Position numbers and translations under genes: made by a program | Shown: positions 36,097 to 44,800 of the stretch, piece by piece | How the letters are laid out: each line of letters begins with the position of its first letter | Numbering within the stretch: position 1 is the first letter of the stretch | The notes under the pieces: generated by a model | Databases searched by the model: none | What the model was told of the DNA's origin: nothing | Seen by the model: only the letters and a program-made list of their open reading frames with translations | Source of the DNA: Campylobacter ureolyticus ACS-301-V-Sch3b | GTDB taxonomy: Bacteria; Campylobacterota; Campylobacteria; Campylobacterales; Campylobacteraceae | DNA: 64,000 nucleotides | Assembly: GCF_000413435.1 (NCBI RefSeq) | Contig: NZ_KE340326.1 | Location: forward strand, 613,216-677,215 | Direction of reading: 5' to 3'

Positions 36097-36621
36097 ATGA
36101 GTAAAGTTACATTAAATGGTGAAGCTGTTAAACTAGTTGGTGATGAGCTTAGTGTTGGCGATTATGCACCTGAGGTTGAATTAGTTTTAGCAGATCTAAA
36201 AACTTTAAAGGTTGGTGGATCAAGTGAAAAAATTCAAGTTATTGCAACAGTTCCATCACTTGATACTGGTGTTTGTGCAATGGAAACAAAGAAATTTAAT
36301 GAAAAAATGGCAAATTTAAAAAATGTAAATTTCAGTGTTGTTTCAATGGACTTACCTTTTGCACTAGGCAGATTTTGTGGGGCTGAAAATATTAAAAACA
36401 TTAATGCATTAAGTGATTTTAGATGCAAAGAATTTGGTAAAAAATATGGCGTTTTAATAGACAGTGGTGCCTTAAAAGGACTTCTTGCAAGAGCTATTTT
36501 TGTTATTGATAAAGACTCAAAAATTATTTATAAAGAAGTAGTTAGCGAGATTACAAAAGAGCCTAATTATGATGGAGTGATAAAAGCTTTAAATTTAGGA
36601 TGTGGTCCTAGAGGCTGCTAA
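36097..36621 (+). CDS. tpx: Thiol peroxidase (Tpx-type peroxiredoxin)
   Basis: Atypical 2-Cys peroxiredoxin reducing organic and hydrogen peroxides, 174 residues. Peroxidatic Cys60 in PSLDTGVCAMET and resolving Cys94 in ALGRFCGAENI are at the canonical E. coli Tpx spacing. The C-terminus ends GCGPRGC, two extra cysteines not part of the usual mechanism. AAGGAG precedes the start. Its own promoter suggests separate expression from frr. Confidence 0.94.
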   Translation: MSKVTLNGEAVKLVGDELSVGDYAPEVELVLADLKTLKVGGSSEKIQVIATVPSLDTGVCAMETKKFNEKMANLKNVNFSVVSMDLPFALGRFCGAENIKNINALSDFRCKEFGKKYGVLIDSGALKGLLARAIFVIDKDSKIIYKEVVSEITKEPNYDGVIKALNLGCGPRGC

Positions 36622-36629
36622 ATAAGCTT

Positions 36630-36690
36630 AAATCCCGCTATAATGCTCAATATTTTAGGATGATAAATGCATAGTTTTATGGCGGGATTT
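36630..36690 (+). promoter_or_regulatory. eamA promoter inside a long-range inverted repeat
   Basis: TATAAT at 36639-36644 lies 23 bp before the DMT transporter start. It directly follows AAATCCCGC (36630-36638), whose exact complement GCGGGATTT (36682-36690) is inside the first codons of the transporter and is followed by TTATTT. RNA reading through from tpx could form a stem ending in T-rich sequence, whereas RNA initiated at this TATAAT would lack the left arm. Confidence 0.4.
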
Positions 36691-37548
36691 TTATTTACTA
36701 TTTTTAGTGCTATTTTTTGGGGACTTTCATCTGCTTGTGGTCAGTATCTACTTGATATAAAAAAAGTTTCAGCTGAGTGGTTGGTTGTAGTTAGACTTTT
36801 GGCAAGTGGGATATTTTTGTTTTTCCTAGCATTTAAAAATCAAAAAAAAGATATTTTTTTAATTTTTAGTGATAAAAAAGATTTTTTTATTTTAATATTT
36901 TATGCTATTTTTGGACTTTTTTTATGTCAATATACTTATTATTTAAGCATAAAATTAAGCAATGCTGCAATTGCGACTATTTTACAATACACATCTCCAG
37001 CTTTTATTATGATTTATATGGCAGTTATAAACAAAAAATTTCCTACAAAACTCGAGATTCTATCGCTTTTTCTTGTTATGGGAGGTGTTTTTATTTTAGC
37101 AACTCATCTAAAATTTGATTTTGCTATACCAAAAGAAGCTATTGTTTTTGGGCTAATTTCAGCACTTTGCATTTTGGTTTATAGTATAACTCCAATAAAT
37201 ATAAATAAAAAATATGGTATTTTAACAACTCTTTCTTATGGACTTATAATAGGTGGCATTTTAGCTGCATTGATAAATAAAAACTGGACTCATCACGGAG
37301 TAAAAGATATAGATGGGCTTTTTGCTATATTTGGAACAGTGTTTTTTGGAACTATTATCTCATTTAGTTTTTATATGAAAGGACTAAGTATTTTAGGCCC
37401 TACAAAGACTAGTTTATTAGCAGCCATTGAGCCTGTCGCATCAGCTTTTTTCATTTATCTGTTTTTAGGGCAAAGGTATGTATTTTTAGACTATATTGGT
37501 TTTATAATGATATTAAGTTGTACGATTTTACTTGCTAGAAGGAAGTAA
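36667..37548 (+). CDS. DMT superfamily (EamA) transporter
   Basis: Ten-span drug/metabolite transporter with two EamA repeats, 293 residues. The first repeat begins FLFTIFSAIFWGLSSACGQY and the second around residue 150 (IVFGLISALCILVYSI); the C-terminal GPTKTSLLAAIEPVASAFF is the typical EamA signature. Substrate unknown. AGGATGA precedes ATG 36667. Its 3' end overlaps the convergent FUSC-type gene by 21 bp. Confidence 0.88.
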   Translation: MHSFMAGFLFTIFSAIFWGLSSACGQYLLDIKKVSAEWLVVVRLLASGIFLFFLAFKNQKKDIFLIFSDKKDFFILIFYAIFGLFLCQYTYYLSIKLSNAAIATILQYTSPAFIMIYMAVINKKFPTKLEILSLFLVMGGVFILATHLKFDFAIPKEAIVFGLISALCILVYSITPININKKYGILTTLSYGLIIGGILAALINKNWTHHGVKDIDGLFAIFGTVFFGTIISFSFYMKGLSILGPTKTSLLAAIEPVASAFFIYLFLGQRYVFLDYIGFIMILSCTILLARRK

Positions 37549-38604
37549 ATTTGTAAAAAAGTAAATTGTTTTTATTATTATTTTTCTAAATTTAAGATTG
37601 TGCAAATAAACTCCACCAATAAAACCAATTATACTTCCTAGAATAATATCTTCAAGCCTTGCCACAATTAAAGTTGTTGCTCCACCACTTATTACTCCAC
37701 TCATTTCAGCCATATAAACAGTCATCGGGGTTATAAAAATTGTGGCTACGCCATAGTGTTTAGTGATTGTAAGTTGTGCTAAAAAGCCAAGAACACCTAT
37801 TAAAATTGCAATTTGTAGGCTATTTAAATTTAAACGCAGCAAAAAATATACTAAAGCTATTCCTATTGCGGTTCCTAAAATTCTATGAATTTGCCTTGTC
37901 CATTTGCTTCTTAGAGTCATTCCTTGTAAGATTGCTAGTGTAGAAATCGGCACCCAATACGCTCTTTCAATACCTATTATTTGTGCTATTAAAATACTAA
38001 ATCCAACAAAAAATCCAATTATCACACTATCAACAACTACATTATCAAAGCCATCATATTTTATCTCTTTAATATCTTCTACTTTTAAAATTTTTGCCGT
38101 TAATAAACTGTATATAAAGGCAACTATTACAGCCCAAATAGTCCCTAAGACAAAATATCCACTAATTTCTATAAGCTGTGATGTTTTAAAAGGTAAAAAG
38201 ATAGATATCGTAGCAATCATTATAAAGAAGAAATTTCCAGGGTTTGATAATTGATAAAATCTTACAGTCATTGTTACAATAATAGTTAAAACACATAAAA
38301 CAATTGGGCTTATATGCGGTGAGAAATGCGCCAATCCTCCAAAGATAAAACTTACTATAAAACCAAATCCACAAGCCATTAAAACTATCATTCTATGATA
38401 AAGTGGTGTTTTTGGAGTATATAAAAAAAGCATTGTACCCATTGAACTAATAACTGCTAAATGCATATTGTTTAAAAAAGCCCCTACTAAAAGTGGAGCC
38501 GACATGCAAAAACCTGTAAAAAATGCAAGATGCCAAGTTGAATCGTCTTTATTTATTTCTAATATTTTATTTATTTCGTAGGTTATTGTTTTAATAATAT
38601 TCAT
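37528..38604 (-). CDS. FUSC-family / aromatic acid exporter-like membrane protein
   Basis: Integral membrane protein of 358 residues with two blocks of hydrophobic spans (about 30-165 and 190-345), the arrangement of the fusaric-acid-resistance/YccS-like superfamily. Hallmarks are YWVPISTLAILQGMTLRSKW followed by RQIHRILGTAIGIAL. ATG 38604 is taken as start; an upstream in-frame TTG at 38625 is possible. Lacks the long cytoplasmic domain of full-size AaeB/YccS proteins. Substrate unknown; efflux of aromatic acids is only the family prototype. Confidence 0.8.
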   Translation of the reverse strand: MNIIKTITYEINKILEINKDDSTWHLAFFTGFCMSAPLLVGAFLNNMHLAVISSMGTMLFLYTPKTPLYHRMIVLMACGFGFIVSFIFGGLAHFSPHISPIVLCVLTIIVTMTVRFYQLSNPGNFFFIMIATISIFLPFKTSQLIEISGYFVLGTIWAVIVAFIYSLLTAKILKVEDIKEIKYDGFDNVVVDSVIIGFFVGFSILIAQIIGIERAYWVPISTLAILQGMTLRSKWTRQIHRILGTAIGIALVYFLLRLNLNSLQIAILIGVLGFLAQLTITKHYGVATIFITPMTVYMAEMSGVISGGATTLIVARLEDIILGSIIGFIGGVYLHNLKFRKIIIKTIYFFTNLLPSSK

Positions 38605-38725
38605 AAAATCCCAAAGCCATATCAATTCTAAATATAAATTTTTGAAAATTTTACCCTATAAATTTTTATAAATCAAGATATTTAATAATCATTATAAATT
38701 TATAATACTATAACAAATATTAAGA

Positions 38726-38731
38726 TATAAT
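38726..38731 (+). promoter_or_regulatory. Promoter -10 box for the SPFH gene
   Basis: TATAAT in TTAAGATATAATTTTATT, 30 bp before the start of the SPFH gene. The preceding 60 bp are extremely AT-rich with small palindromes such as TTATAAATTTATAA. Confidence 0.5.
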
Positions 38732-38761
38732 TTTATTATTTCTATTTCAAAAGGAAGAGTT

Positions 38762-40168
38762 ATGGTTTTAAACATATTTTTGGGCATAATTGCAATTGTT
38801 ATTGCACTTTGTATTATAATCCCACTGTTTTTTAGACGAGTTGTTGAGACAAATGAAGTTCATATAGTTCAAAGTTCAAATAAAACAGTAAGCTATGGAA
38901 AAGATACAGGAAATGGAAATACTTATTATGAGTTTCCTAGCTGGGTGCCGATTTTTGGTATAACAAAGATAGTTTTACCGGTTTCTGTTTTTGCTATAAA
39001 AATAGATGATTATGAAGCTTATGATTTAGGAAGACTTCCTTTTGTTGTGGATATCACAGCTTTTTTTAGGATAGAAGATTCAAATTTGGCAGCTCAAAGA
39101 GTGGAAAGTTTCGAAGATTTACAAATCCAACTTACAAATATTATTCAAGGCTCAATTAGAAGTATTTTATCAAGTAGGGCATTAGAAGATATTTTGCAAA
39201 TTAGATCTGAGCTTGGGGATGATTTTACAAAAGCAGTTAAAATTCAGCTTCAAAGCTGGGGAATAGAACCTGTTAAAAATATAGAATTAATGGATATTAG
39301 AGATAGTAGTGGAAGTAAAGTTATATTTAACATAATGGAGAAGAAAAAATCCGAAATTGAAAAAGAAAGTAGAATAGAGGTTGCAAACAACTTAAAGTTA
39401 GCTCAAATAGCAGAAATTGAAGCTGTTCAAGCAACAGAGGTAAAACAACAAGATGCCAATAAAATAGTTGGATTAAAAACTGTTGAAAACGAAAGAGAGG
39501 TGGCTATTTCAAAAGAGCTTGCAAATCAGCTTATAAAAGATCAAGAAAAAATCACAAAAGAAAAAGAGATGGAAGTAGTTAGAGTAAAAGATGTAAAAGA
39601 AGCTGAGATTAAAAAACAAGTTGAAATAGTTAGGGCCGAGCAAGATCAAAGAAAAATTGAAATCGATGCCGAAGCTAGAAAAAATGCTAAAATCAAAGAT
39701 GCAGAAGCTATAAAAGAAAATCAAATTTTAGTTGCTCAAGGTGATAAAGAAAAGCAATTTCTCGCAGCAGCAGCTCTTTTAGAGATGAAAGATAAGGAAG
39801 CCCAAGGAACTCTTAAAATAGGCTCAGCCGAAGCTGAGGCTTTAAGGCTTAAAGAGTTAGCTCCTGTAAATGCTCAAATAGAGCTTGCAAAAGAAATTGG
39901 AGAAAATGAGGGATATCAAACTTATTTAATCTCTATAAAACAAATTGAAGCTAATAGGGATATCGGGCTTGAGCAAGCAAAAGCATTAAGCAATGCAGAT
40001 CTTAAGATCATTGCAAATGAAGGAAATGTTGCAAGTGGAGTAAATAAAATAGGAGATGTTTTAAGTTCAAAAGGTGGTACAAATTTAGCTTCAATGCTTG
40101 AGGGGCTAAATCAAAGTGAAATAGGAAAAAAAATAATAGATAAATTTACAGGCAAAAAAGAAGAGTAA
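38762..40168 (+). CDS. SPFH/flotillin family membrane scaffold protein
   Basis: A 468-residue flotillin-like protein. An N-terminal membrane span (about 3-22) is followed by an SPFH domain (VVETNEVHIVQSSNKTVSYG... LPFVVDITAFFRIED... LQSWGIEPVKNIELMDIRD), then a long Glu/Lys/Ala coiled coil (about 195-330) and a C-terminal region rich in AEAEALRLKELAPVNAQIEL-type heptads. Such proteins oligomerise in membranes and organise complexes such as proteases or secretion systems. AAAAGGAAGAG precedes ATG. A small gene for a tail-anchored protein follows by 40 bp, a candidate partner. Confidence 0.88.
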   Translation: MVLNIFLGIIAIVIALCIIIPLFFRRVVETNEVHIVQSSNKTVSYGKDTGNGNTYYEFPSWVPIFGITKIVLPVSVFAIKIDDYEAYDLGRLPFVVDITAFFRIEDSNLAAQRVESFEDLQIQLTNIIQGSIRSILSSRALEDILQIRSELGDDFTKAVKIQLQSWGIEPVKNIELMDIRDSSGSKVIFNIMEKKKSEIEKESRIEVANNLKLAQIAEIEAVQATEVKQQDANKIVGLKTVENEREVAISKELANQLIKDQEKITKEKEMEVVRVKDVKEAEIKKQVEIVRAEQDQRKIEIDAEARKNAKIKDAEAIKENQILVAQGDKEKQFLAAAALLEMKDKEAQGTLKIGSAEAEALRLKELAPVNAQIELAKEIGENEGYQTYLISIKQIEANRDIGLEQAKALSNADLKIIANEGNVASGVNKIGDVLSSKGGTNLASMLEGLNQSEIGKKIIDKFTGKKEE

Positions 40169-40208
40169 ATTTGCTATAATATTATTAAAATTATAAAAAG
40201 GTTTTATT

Positions 40209-40733
40209 TTGAGAAGTTTTGAAGATATTTTATCACAAAAAGATGTGGAAATAAAAAAATGTGAAGATTTTGCAAATTTTGCAAAAAATATCATTTTAAG
40301 TGGTGAAAATATAGAAATTTTATTGGAACTTTTAGATGAAAAAATCAACTATTATTTAAATTTAAAATGCTTTAACTATGAAGCAATAGCTTTAAATTTA
40401 GATATGGTTGATAAAAACATAATAAGACAAATTCAAATTTTAAAATATGATTTAAAAAAAGATTTTTCAAATTTAGATGAGGCATGCCAAAAGTATGATA
40501 TGCTTTACATACTAGAGAACAATGATTTAAAAAGCTCTGAAGATATACAAAATTTTATCCTAGAAAATGAGTTTTTTAAAGAATATTTAGAAAAAAAATA
40601 TGAAGAAAAAGACGATAAAGATGTAAGTAAAAGCATTAAAGGAAGTGGTTTTTATTCACACATCTTTTATTTTATCTTGCTTATAATAGGTTGGGGTGGG
40701 TTTTTATATCTTCTTTTTGAAAAGATAGATTAA
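40209..40733 (+). CDS. Hypothetical tail-anchored protein downstream of the SPFH gene
   Basis: A 174-residue protein of unknown family. TTG start at 40209 with AAAAGG about 8 nt upstream. Residues 1-145 are acidic and mostly helical without obvious motifs; the final ~25 residues (FYSHIFYFILLIIGWGGFLY) form one membrane span with a short acidic end, giving a cytoplasmic domain anchored at its C-terminus. Same direction as, and 40 bp after, the SPFH gene, so probably co-transcribed. I cannot name a function. Confidence 0.75.
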   Translation: MRSFEDILSQKDVEIKKCEDFANFAKNIILSGENIEILLELLDEKINYYLNLKCFNYEAIALNLDMVDKNIIRQIQILKYDLKKDFSNLDEACQKYDMLYILENNDLKSSEDIQNFILENEFFKEYLEKKYEEKDDKDVSKSIKGSGFYSHIFYFILLIIGWGGFLYLLFEKID

Positions 40734-40742
40734 GAAATTAAA

Positions 40743-40818
<76 letters not shown>

Positions 40819-40948
40819 AAATATTTTAAAACATAATTCTACTTAAAATTTCTTATAATATCCTTTAAAATAAAAAAATAAAAAAATTTGCAAAATAAAT
40901 AAATTTTTAAGTTTAAATTTGGTATTATTTCAATTCAGTTTTAAAAAT

Positions 40949-41023
40949 GCGGGAATAGCTCAGGGGTAGAGCACAACCTTGCCAAGGTTGGGGTCGCGAG
41001 TTCGAATCTCGTTTCCCGCTCCA
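40949..41023 (+). tRNA. tRNA-Gly(GCC)
   Basis: GCGGGAA acceptor pairs with TTCCCGC; anticodon stem CAACC/GGTTG with loop TTGCCAA gives GCC; T-arm and encoded CCA present. First of a four-gene plus-strand tRNA run. Confidence 0.96.
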
Positions 41024-41035
41024 TTAAGGTGTTTT

Positions 41036-41122
41036 GCCCAGGTGGCGGAATGGTAGACGCAAGGGACTTAAAATCCCTCGGAAGTTTTTTCCGTGCCGGT
41101 TCAAGTCCGGCTCTGGGCACCA
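41036..41122 (+). tRNA. tRNA-Leu(UAA)
   Basis: GCCCAGG acceptor, anticodon stem AGGGA/TCCCT with loop CTTAAAA (anticodon UAA), a long variable arm (CGGAAGTTTTTTCCG) as expected for a class II tRNA, and encoded CCA. Confidence 0.96.
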
Positions 41123-41134
41123 TTAGCGTTGCAA

Positions 41135-41209
41135 GGCGACATAGCCAAGTGGCTAAGGCAGGAGCCTGCAAAGCTCTGATCCTCGGTTCAAATCCGAGTG
41201 TCGCCTCCA
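41135..41209 (+). tRNA. tRNA-Cys(GCA)
   Basis: GGCGACA acceptor pairs with TGTCGCC; anticodon loop CTGCAAA gives GCA; T-arm TCGG-TTCAAAT-CCGA; encoded CCA. Confidence 0.96.
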
Positions 41210-41228
41210 ACAAAATAAAGGAGAAGTT

Positions 41229-41384
41229 ATGAGATTTATTTTATCTGCATTTGTGGCATTATTGTTTTTAACAGGTTGTTCTAGCACTTGGCACGGTGTA
41301 AAAAGTGATACTAAACAAAATGTTGAATGGACAAAAGATAAAGTTCATGATGGAGCAGAGTGGGTCTCAGACAAAACTGAATAA
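41229..41384 (+). CDS. Small entericidin-like lipoprotein between tRNA genes
   Basis: A 51-residue protein beginning MRFILSAFVALLFLTGCSST, a clear lipoprotein signal with lipobox LTGC (Cys17). The mature part is only 35 residues, with two amphipathic WxxD-type stretches (NVEWTKDKVHDGAEWVSDKT), reminiscent of entericidin/YmiA-like small lipoproteins. AAGGAGAAG precedes ATG. It lies 19 bp after tRNA-Cys and 2 bp before tRNA-Ser, so it must be transcribed with the tRNAs and cut out by RNase processing. Function unknown. Confidence 0.75.
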   Translation: MRFILSAFVALLFLTGCSSTWHGVKSDTKQNVEWTKDKVHDGAEWVSDKTE

Positions 41385-41386
41385 TT

Positions 41387-41474
41387 CGGGAAATGGCTGA
41401 GCGGTCGAAAGCGGCGGTCTTGAAAACCGTTGAGGGTCACACCTCCTGGGGTTCGAATCCCTATTTCCCGGCCA
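41387..41474 (+). tRNA. tRNA-Ser(UGA)
   Basis: CGGGAAA acceptor pairs with TTTCCCG; anticodon stem GCGGT/ACCGT with loop CTTGAAA gives UGA; long variable arm (GAGGGTCACACCTC); discriminator G and encoded CCA. Confidence 0.95.
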
Positions 41475-41499
41475 TTTATACTATCTAAAAATACTTATA

Positions 41500-41520
41500 A
41501 ATAACGATAATATCGTTATT
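41500..41520. repeat. 21-bp palindrome downstream of tRNA-Ser
   Basis: AATAACGATA-A-TATCGTTATT, a perfect 10-1-10 inverted repeat 25 bp after tRNA-Ser. It could be an operator or a weak terminator; there is no T-run directly after it on the plus strand (ATCTTAAC). Confidence 0.6.
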
Positions 41521-41575
41521 ATCTTAACTTCTAAAAATCATCAAATTTTATCTATTGTTTATGAAATTTCAAGAT

Positions 41576-41609
41576 GTTACATAAAATATGGCGTTTTGTT
41601 ACATAAAAT
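41576..41609. repeat. 12-bp direct repeat, 22-bp period
   Basis: GTTACATAAAAT occurs at 41576-41587 and 41598-41609, start to start 22 bp, about two helical turns. Both copies lie upstream of the frameshifted small gene at 41633, so they may be tandem binding sites for a regulator. Confidence 0.6.
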
Positions 41610-41632
41610 GGTTTTAAAATTAGGAGTTAAAA

Positions 41633-41834
41633 ATGACTTCTGATAATATAAGTAAAAAATAGTTTTTATTATTTTGATAATGCTTATAAAGATGGAAAAA
41701 TTATAACTATTAAATACTCTCTTTTTACAGATGATATTTTAGCCACAAAAGCTTTAGCTATAAAAATAAAATCAACTATTGATAAAATTTCAAATCCAAC
41801 TAAAATTAATAGGCTATATATTATATCCTTTTAA
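41633..41834 (+). pseudogene. Small gene interrupted by a +1 frameshift in an A-run
   Basis: AGGAG precedes ATG 41633, and the first nine codons (MTSDNISKK) run into TAG at 41660-41662. The stop is created inside GTAAAAAATAG. With one A fewer in the six-A run (41654-41659) the frame continues as NSFYYFDNAYKDGKIITIKY to TAA 41832-41834, giving about 66 residues with normal-looking codon use. I do not recognise the protein. Explanations are a decayed remnant, a phase-variable A-tract or a sequencing error. The rest of the 41475-41884 gap holds the palindrome and direct repeat listed separately and the leader of the autotransporter gene. Confidence 0.5.
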
Positions 41835-41884
41835 GTAAATAAAATGTAAAATACGCTATAAATTATGTGCATAAGGAGAAATAG

Positions 41885-44800
41885 ATGAAAAATATAGTCA
41901 TTTCATCGATATTGGCAGCCATGTTGTGCGGCACTATAAATGCAAGTGAGGCTGACTTTGTTGATAAAAAAAGCGATTTTGATTTTAGTGGATTTGACTT
42001 TACTTATACCGGTATTCCACAGGTAGGATCCAATCTTTCTTTTTTTAAAGATTCCGGTCTTAAAGAGATTAATGTAGGGAATATTCCAAACCAAAAAAAT
42101 TTTACTCTTGATGGTATAACAAATACAGATGATCAAGTTTCATACATTGCAGGAGGAGCACAAAGTAGTGATATAAAAAACTATACCTTAGAGGTAGATT
42201 TGAGTCATCTTGATAAAAGCACTACGCCTGACAAAAATACTGCACATTTAATAGGTGGATTATCTGTAAAAAATAATGCTTTAAATAATAAACTAATTTT
42301 TACAAACATTCCTGGCAATCCTGAAAGAAAAATTAATCTGTATGGTGGAATTTCTCTTTCGCAAAATACTAATAATAACTTGGTCAATGTTACTGGTATA
42401 AAAGACGGTAGTGATAAGGGGGGTCTTTTTAAAATATTTAGTGGATTTTCATTTGAAGGTGAAGCTAATGAAAACAAAGTTACTATAAATGAATCAAAAA
42501 TTCAAGACAGTGTGTTTGGAGGAGTTTCCACTAAGAAAAGTGCAAATTTAAATGTGGTTGACATCAATTCAGCTGAAGTAGTAGGAAATGTTGATGGTGG
42601 GCGTTCATTTGGTGGGGATATGCAATATGAAGCTAGCAATAATGAAGTTAATATAAAAGATTCAGAAATAGGAGGGTTAACCACAGCAGGATTTGCTATG
42701 ATGAACTCAAATTCAAATAAAGTTGTTATAGAATCATCTAAAATAGGCACAAAAACAGGTCAAATGAATATAGTAGATTCTGTTATTGGTGGACGCTCAA
42801 GTGCTGGAACCGCTAATTTAAATAAAGTTTTGATAAAAGGAAATTCTGAAATATTTCAAAAAGTAGTTGGCGGACAAGCAGATGAAGGAAAAGAAGCAAA
42901 TTCAAATAAAGTTTTTGTTGAATCATCTAATATGAAAGTACCGAATATTGATGATACTGTTATTATTGGTGGTCATGGTGGTAACAATGGTGCTGAAAAA
43001 AATAGTGTTATTGTAACTTCAAAATCAAAATTAGAAGGAATGGTTATTGGTGGATTTTCAAGAAATGGTGTTATTTTGAATGAAGTTACAGTTGATAATT
43101 CAACAGTAGATGGAAATATATATGGTGGCTTTTCAAATACTTTTTCAAATACTTATCAAGGTAAAGCTAACTCAAATAGTGTTGTTATAAGAAATAAAAC
43201 TGAAGCAAATGGTGCAGTTCATGGTGGGTATGCAAACAATGACGCTAGTTTAAATAATGTTTTAATAAGCGACTCATCTATAATGTATAAGGTTTATGGT
43301 GGCTTTTCGGAACTAGGCAATGCTAATGAAAACGCAGTCAACATAACATCTTCATCATATGTAGATAATACTATTTTTGGTGGAGTTTCAATAAAAAACG
43401 GTGATGCTAACAACAACATTGTAAATATATCTTCATCGCATGCGGACTGGGTAATTTATGGCGGCTATAGCCAAGAAGGCAACGCTAACTCAAATCAAGT
43501 TTTAGCTGACAGCTCAGAAATGGCAAATGATATTTATGGTGGTGAATCAGAAGATAAAAATGCTAACAACAACAAAGTCTCATTGAAATTTTCAAATGTT
43601 GGCTCTTCTGTAACAGGTGGTTCTGCCAAAGACGAAGCCAACAATAACATTTTAGATATAACTTCATCAAATATAGGTGACAGTATCCATGGTGGTAAAT
43701 CAACAGAAGGAGCTGCTAACAACAACAAAGTCTTATTGAAAATTTCAAAGGTTGGCTCTTCTGTAGCAGGTGGTTCTGCCAAAGATGAAGTAAACAATAA
43801 CATTTTAGATATAACTTCATCAAATATAGGTGGTGATGTTTATGGTGGCTACTCAAATGAAGGTGATGCTATAAATAACACTGTAAATTTATTTCATAAC
43901 TCAGCAAGAGATTTAGCTTTAGGTAAACACTTTTTAGTTAAAGGTGTAATTCATGGTGGATTTTCAGATGGTAACAATAAAGATGCAATTTTAGGCAATA
44001 AATTAAATGTTACCGGTAAAAATCTAATAGCAGGAAATATTAACAACTTTGATGAGGTAAATTTTAATCTTCCAAAAGATATAAAAACAAATGATGTAGT
44101 GCTTCAATTAACAAAAAATGAACCGACAACTTTAAAAAGTGTAAAAGTAAATCCTTATGTTGAGCAAGGAGAAAGTAAAGCTATTGTTAAAAATCTTAAA
44201 CCAAAAGAAAAAATTTACATTATTAAAAAAGCATCTATTGATGAAAATACTTTAGAGGAAGAACAAGCTATAGACAAAGACCTTGAAATAAAAAGTAAAG
44301 AGTTGACTAAAGCTACTAAATCAATTGTATCTGAAGTAGGAGCTAGTACAATTTATAATGTAAAGTTAAATAAAGATGAAAGTAATTTATATTTAGAAGT
44401 TGGAGAAATTGAATCAACAACTCCAACTCCAACTCCAAAGCCTAATAAACCTATCACTCCTAAAGTAAATCCTAAGTTAAATCATACATTAATACCAAAT
44501 TTGGCAAGTTCTCATGTTGTAAATCAAATGAGTGATTTAATGGGTGATAATATATCAAACATAGCAATGCTTGATGATAATATATCTGTAAATACTGATA
44601 ATATTATAAGTTTTGGATATATAAAAGGATATAAAAGCAATATCGATAAAAGCGATACTGATATAAATGGAGTAGTTGTTGATGTTGGTGTTGCAAGTAG
44701 AGCTGATAATGCACTAATGGGTGGATTTTTTGAATACTCTTATGCAGATTATGATGGAAGTGCGAACTCTTATTCAAGTGATGGAAAGATAAATGCTTAT

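Noticed and set aside
40941-41232. Open frames on both strands across the tRNA-Gly, tRNA-Leu and tRNA-Cys genes
   Set aside because: They are translations of tRNA genes and their antisense (a well-known spurious product family) and conflict with three clear tRNA folds.
41387-41474. tRNA-Ser as an integration site with a duplicated 3' end (att site)
   Set aside because: I looked for a second copy of the tRNA 3' end downstream within the window and saw none, and there is no integrase gene, so only a weak suspicion remains.
43534-43803. Minus-strand open frames within the autotransporter gene
   Set aside because: Leu/Ser/Pro-rich complements of the Asn/Gly/Ser repeat codons, repeating with the same period as the sense strand.
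42300-43900. Regularly spaced repeats as a possible CRISPR array
   Set aside because: The repeats are degenerate, in frame and encode the autotransporter beta-helix; no short identical direct repeats with unique spacers and no cas genes are present.
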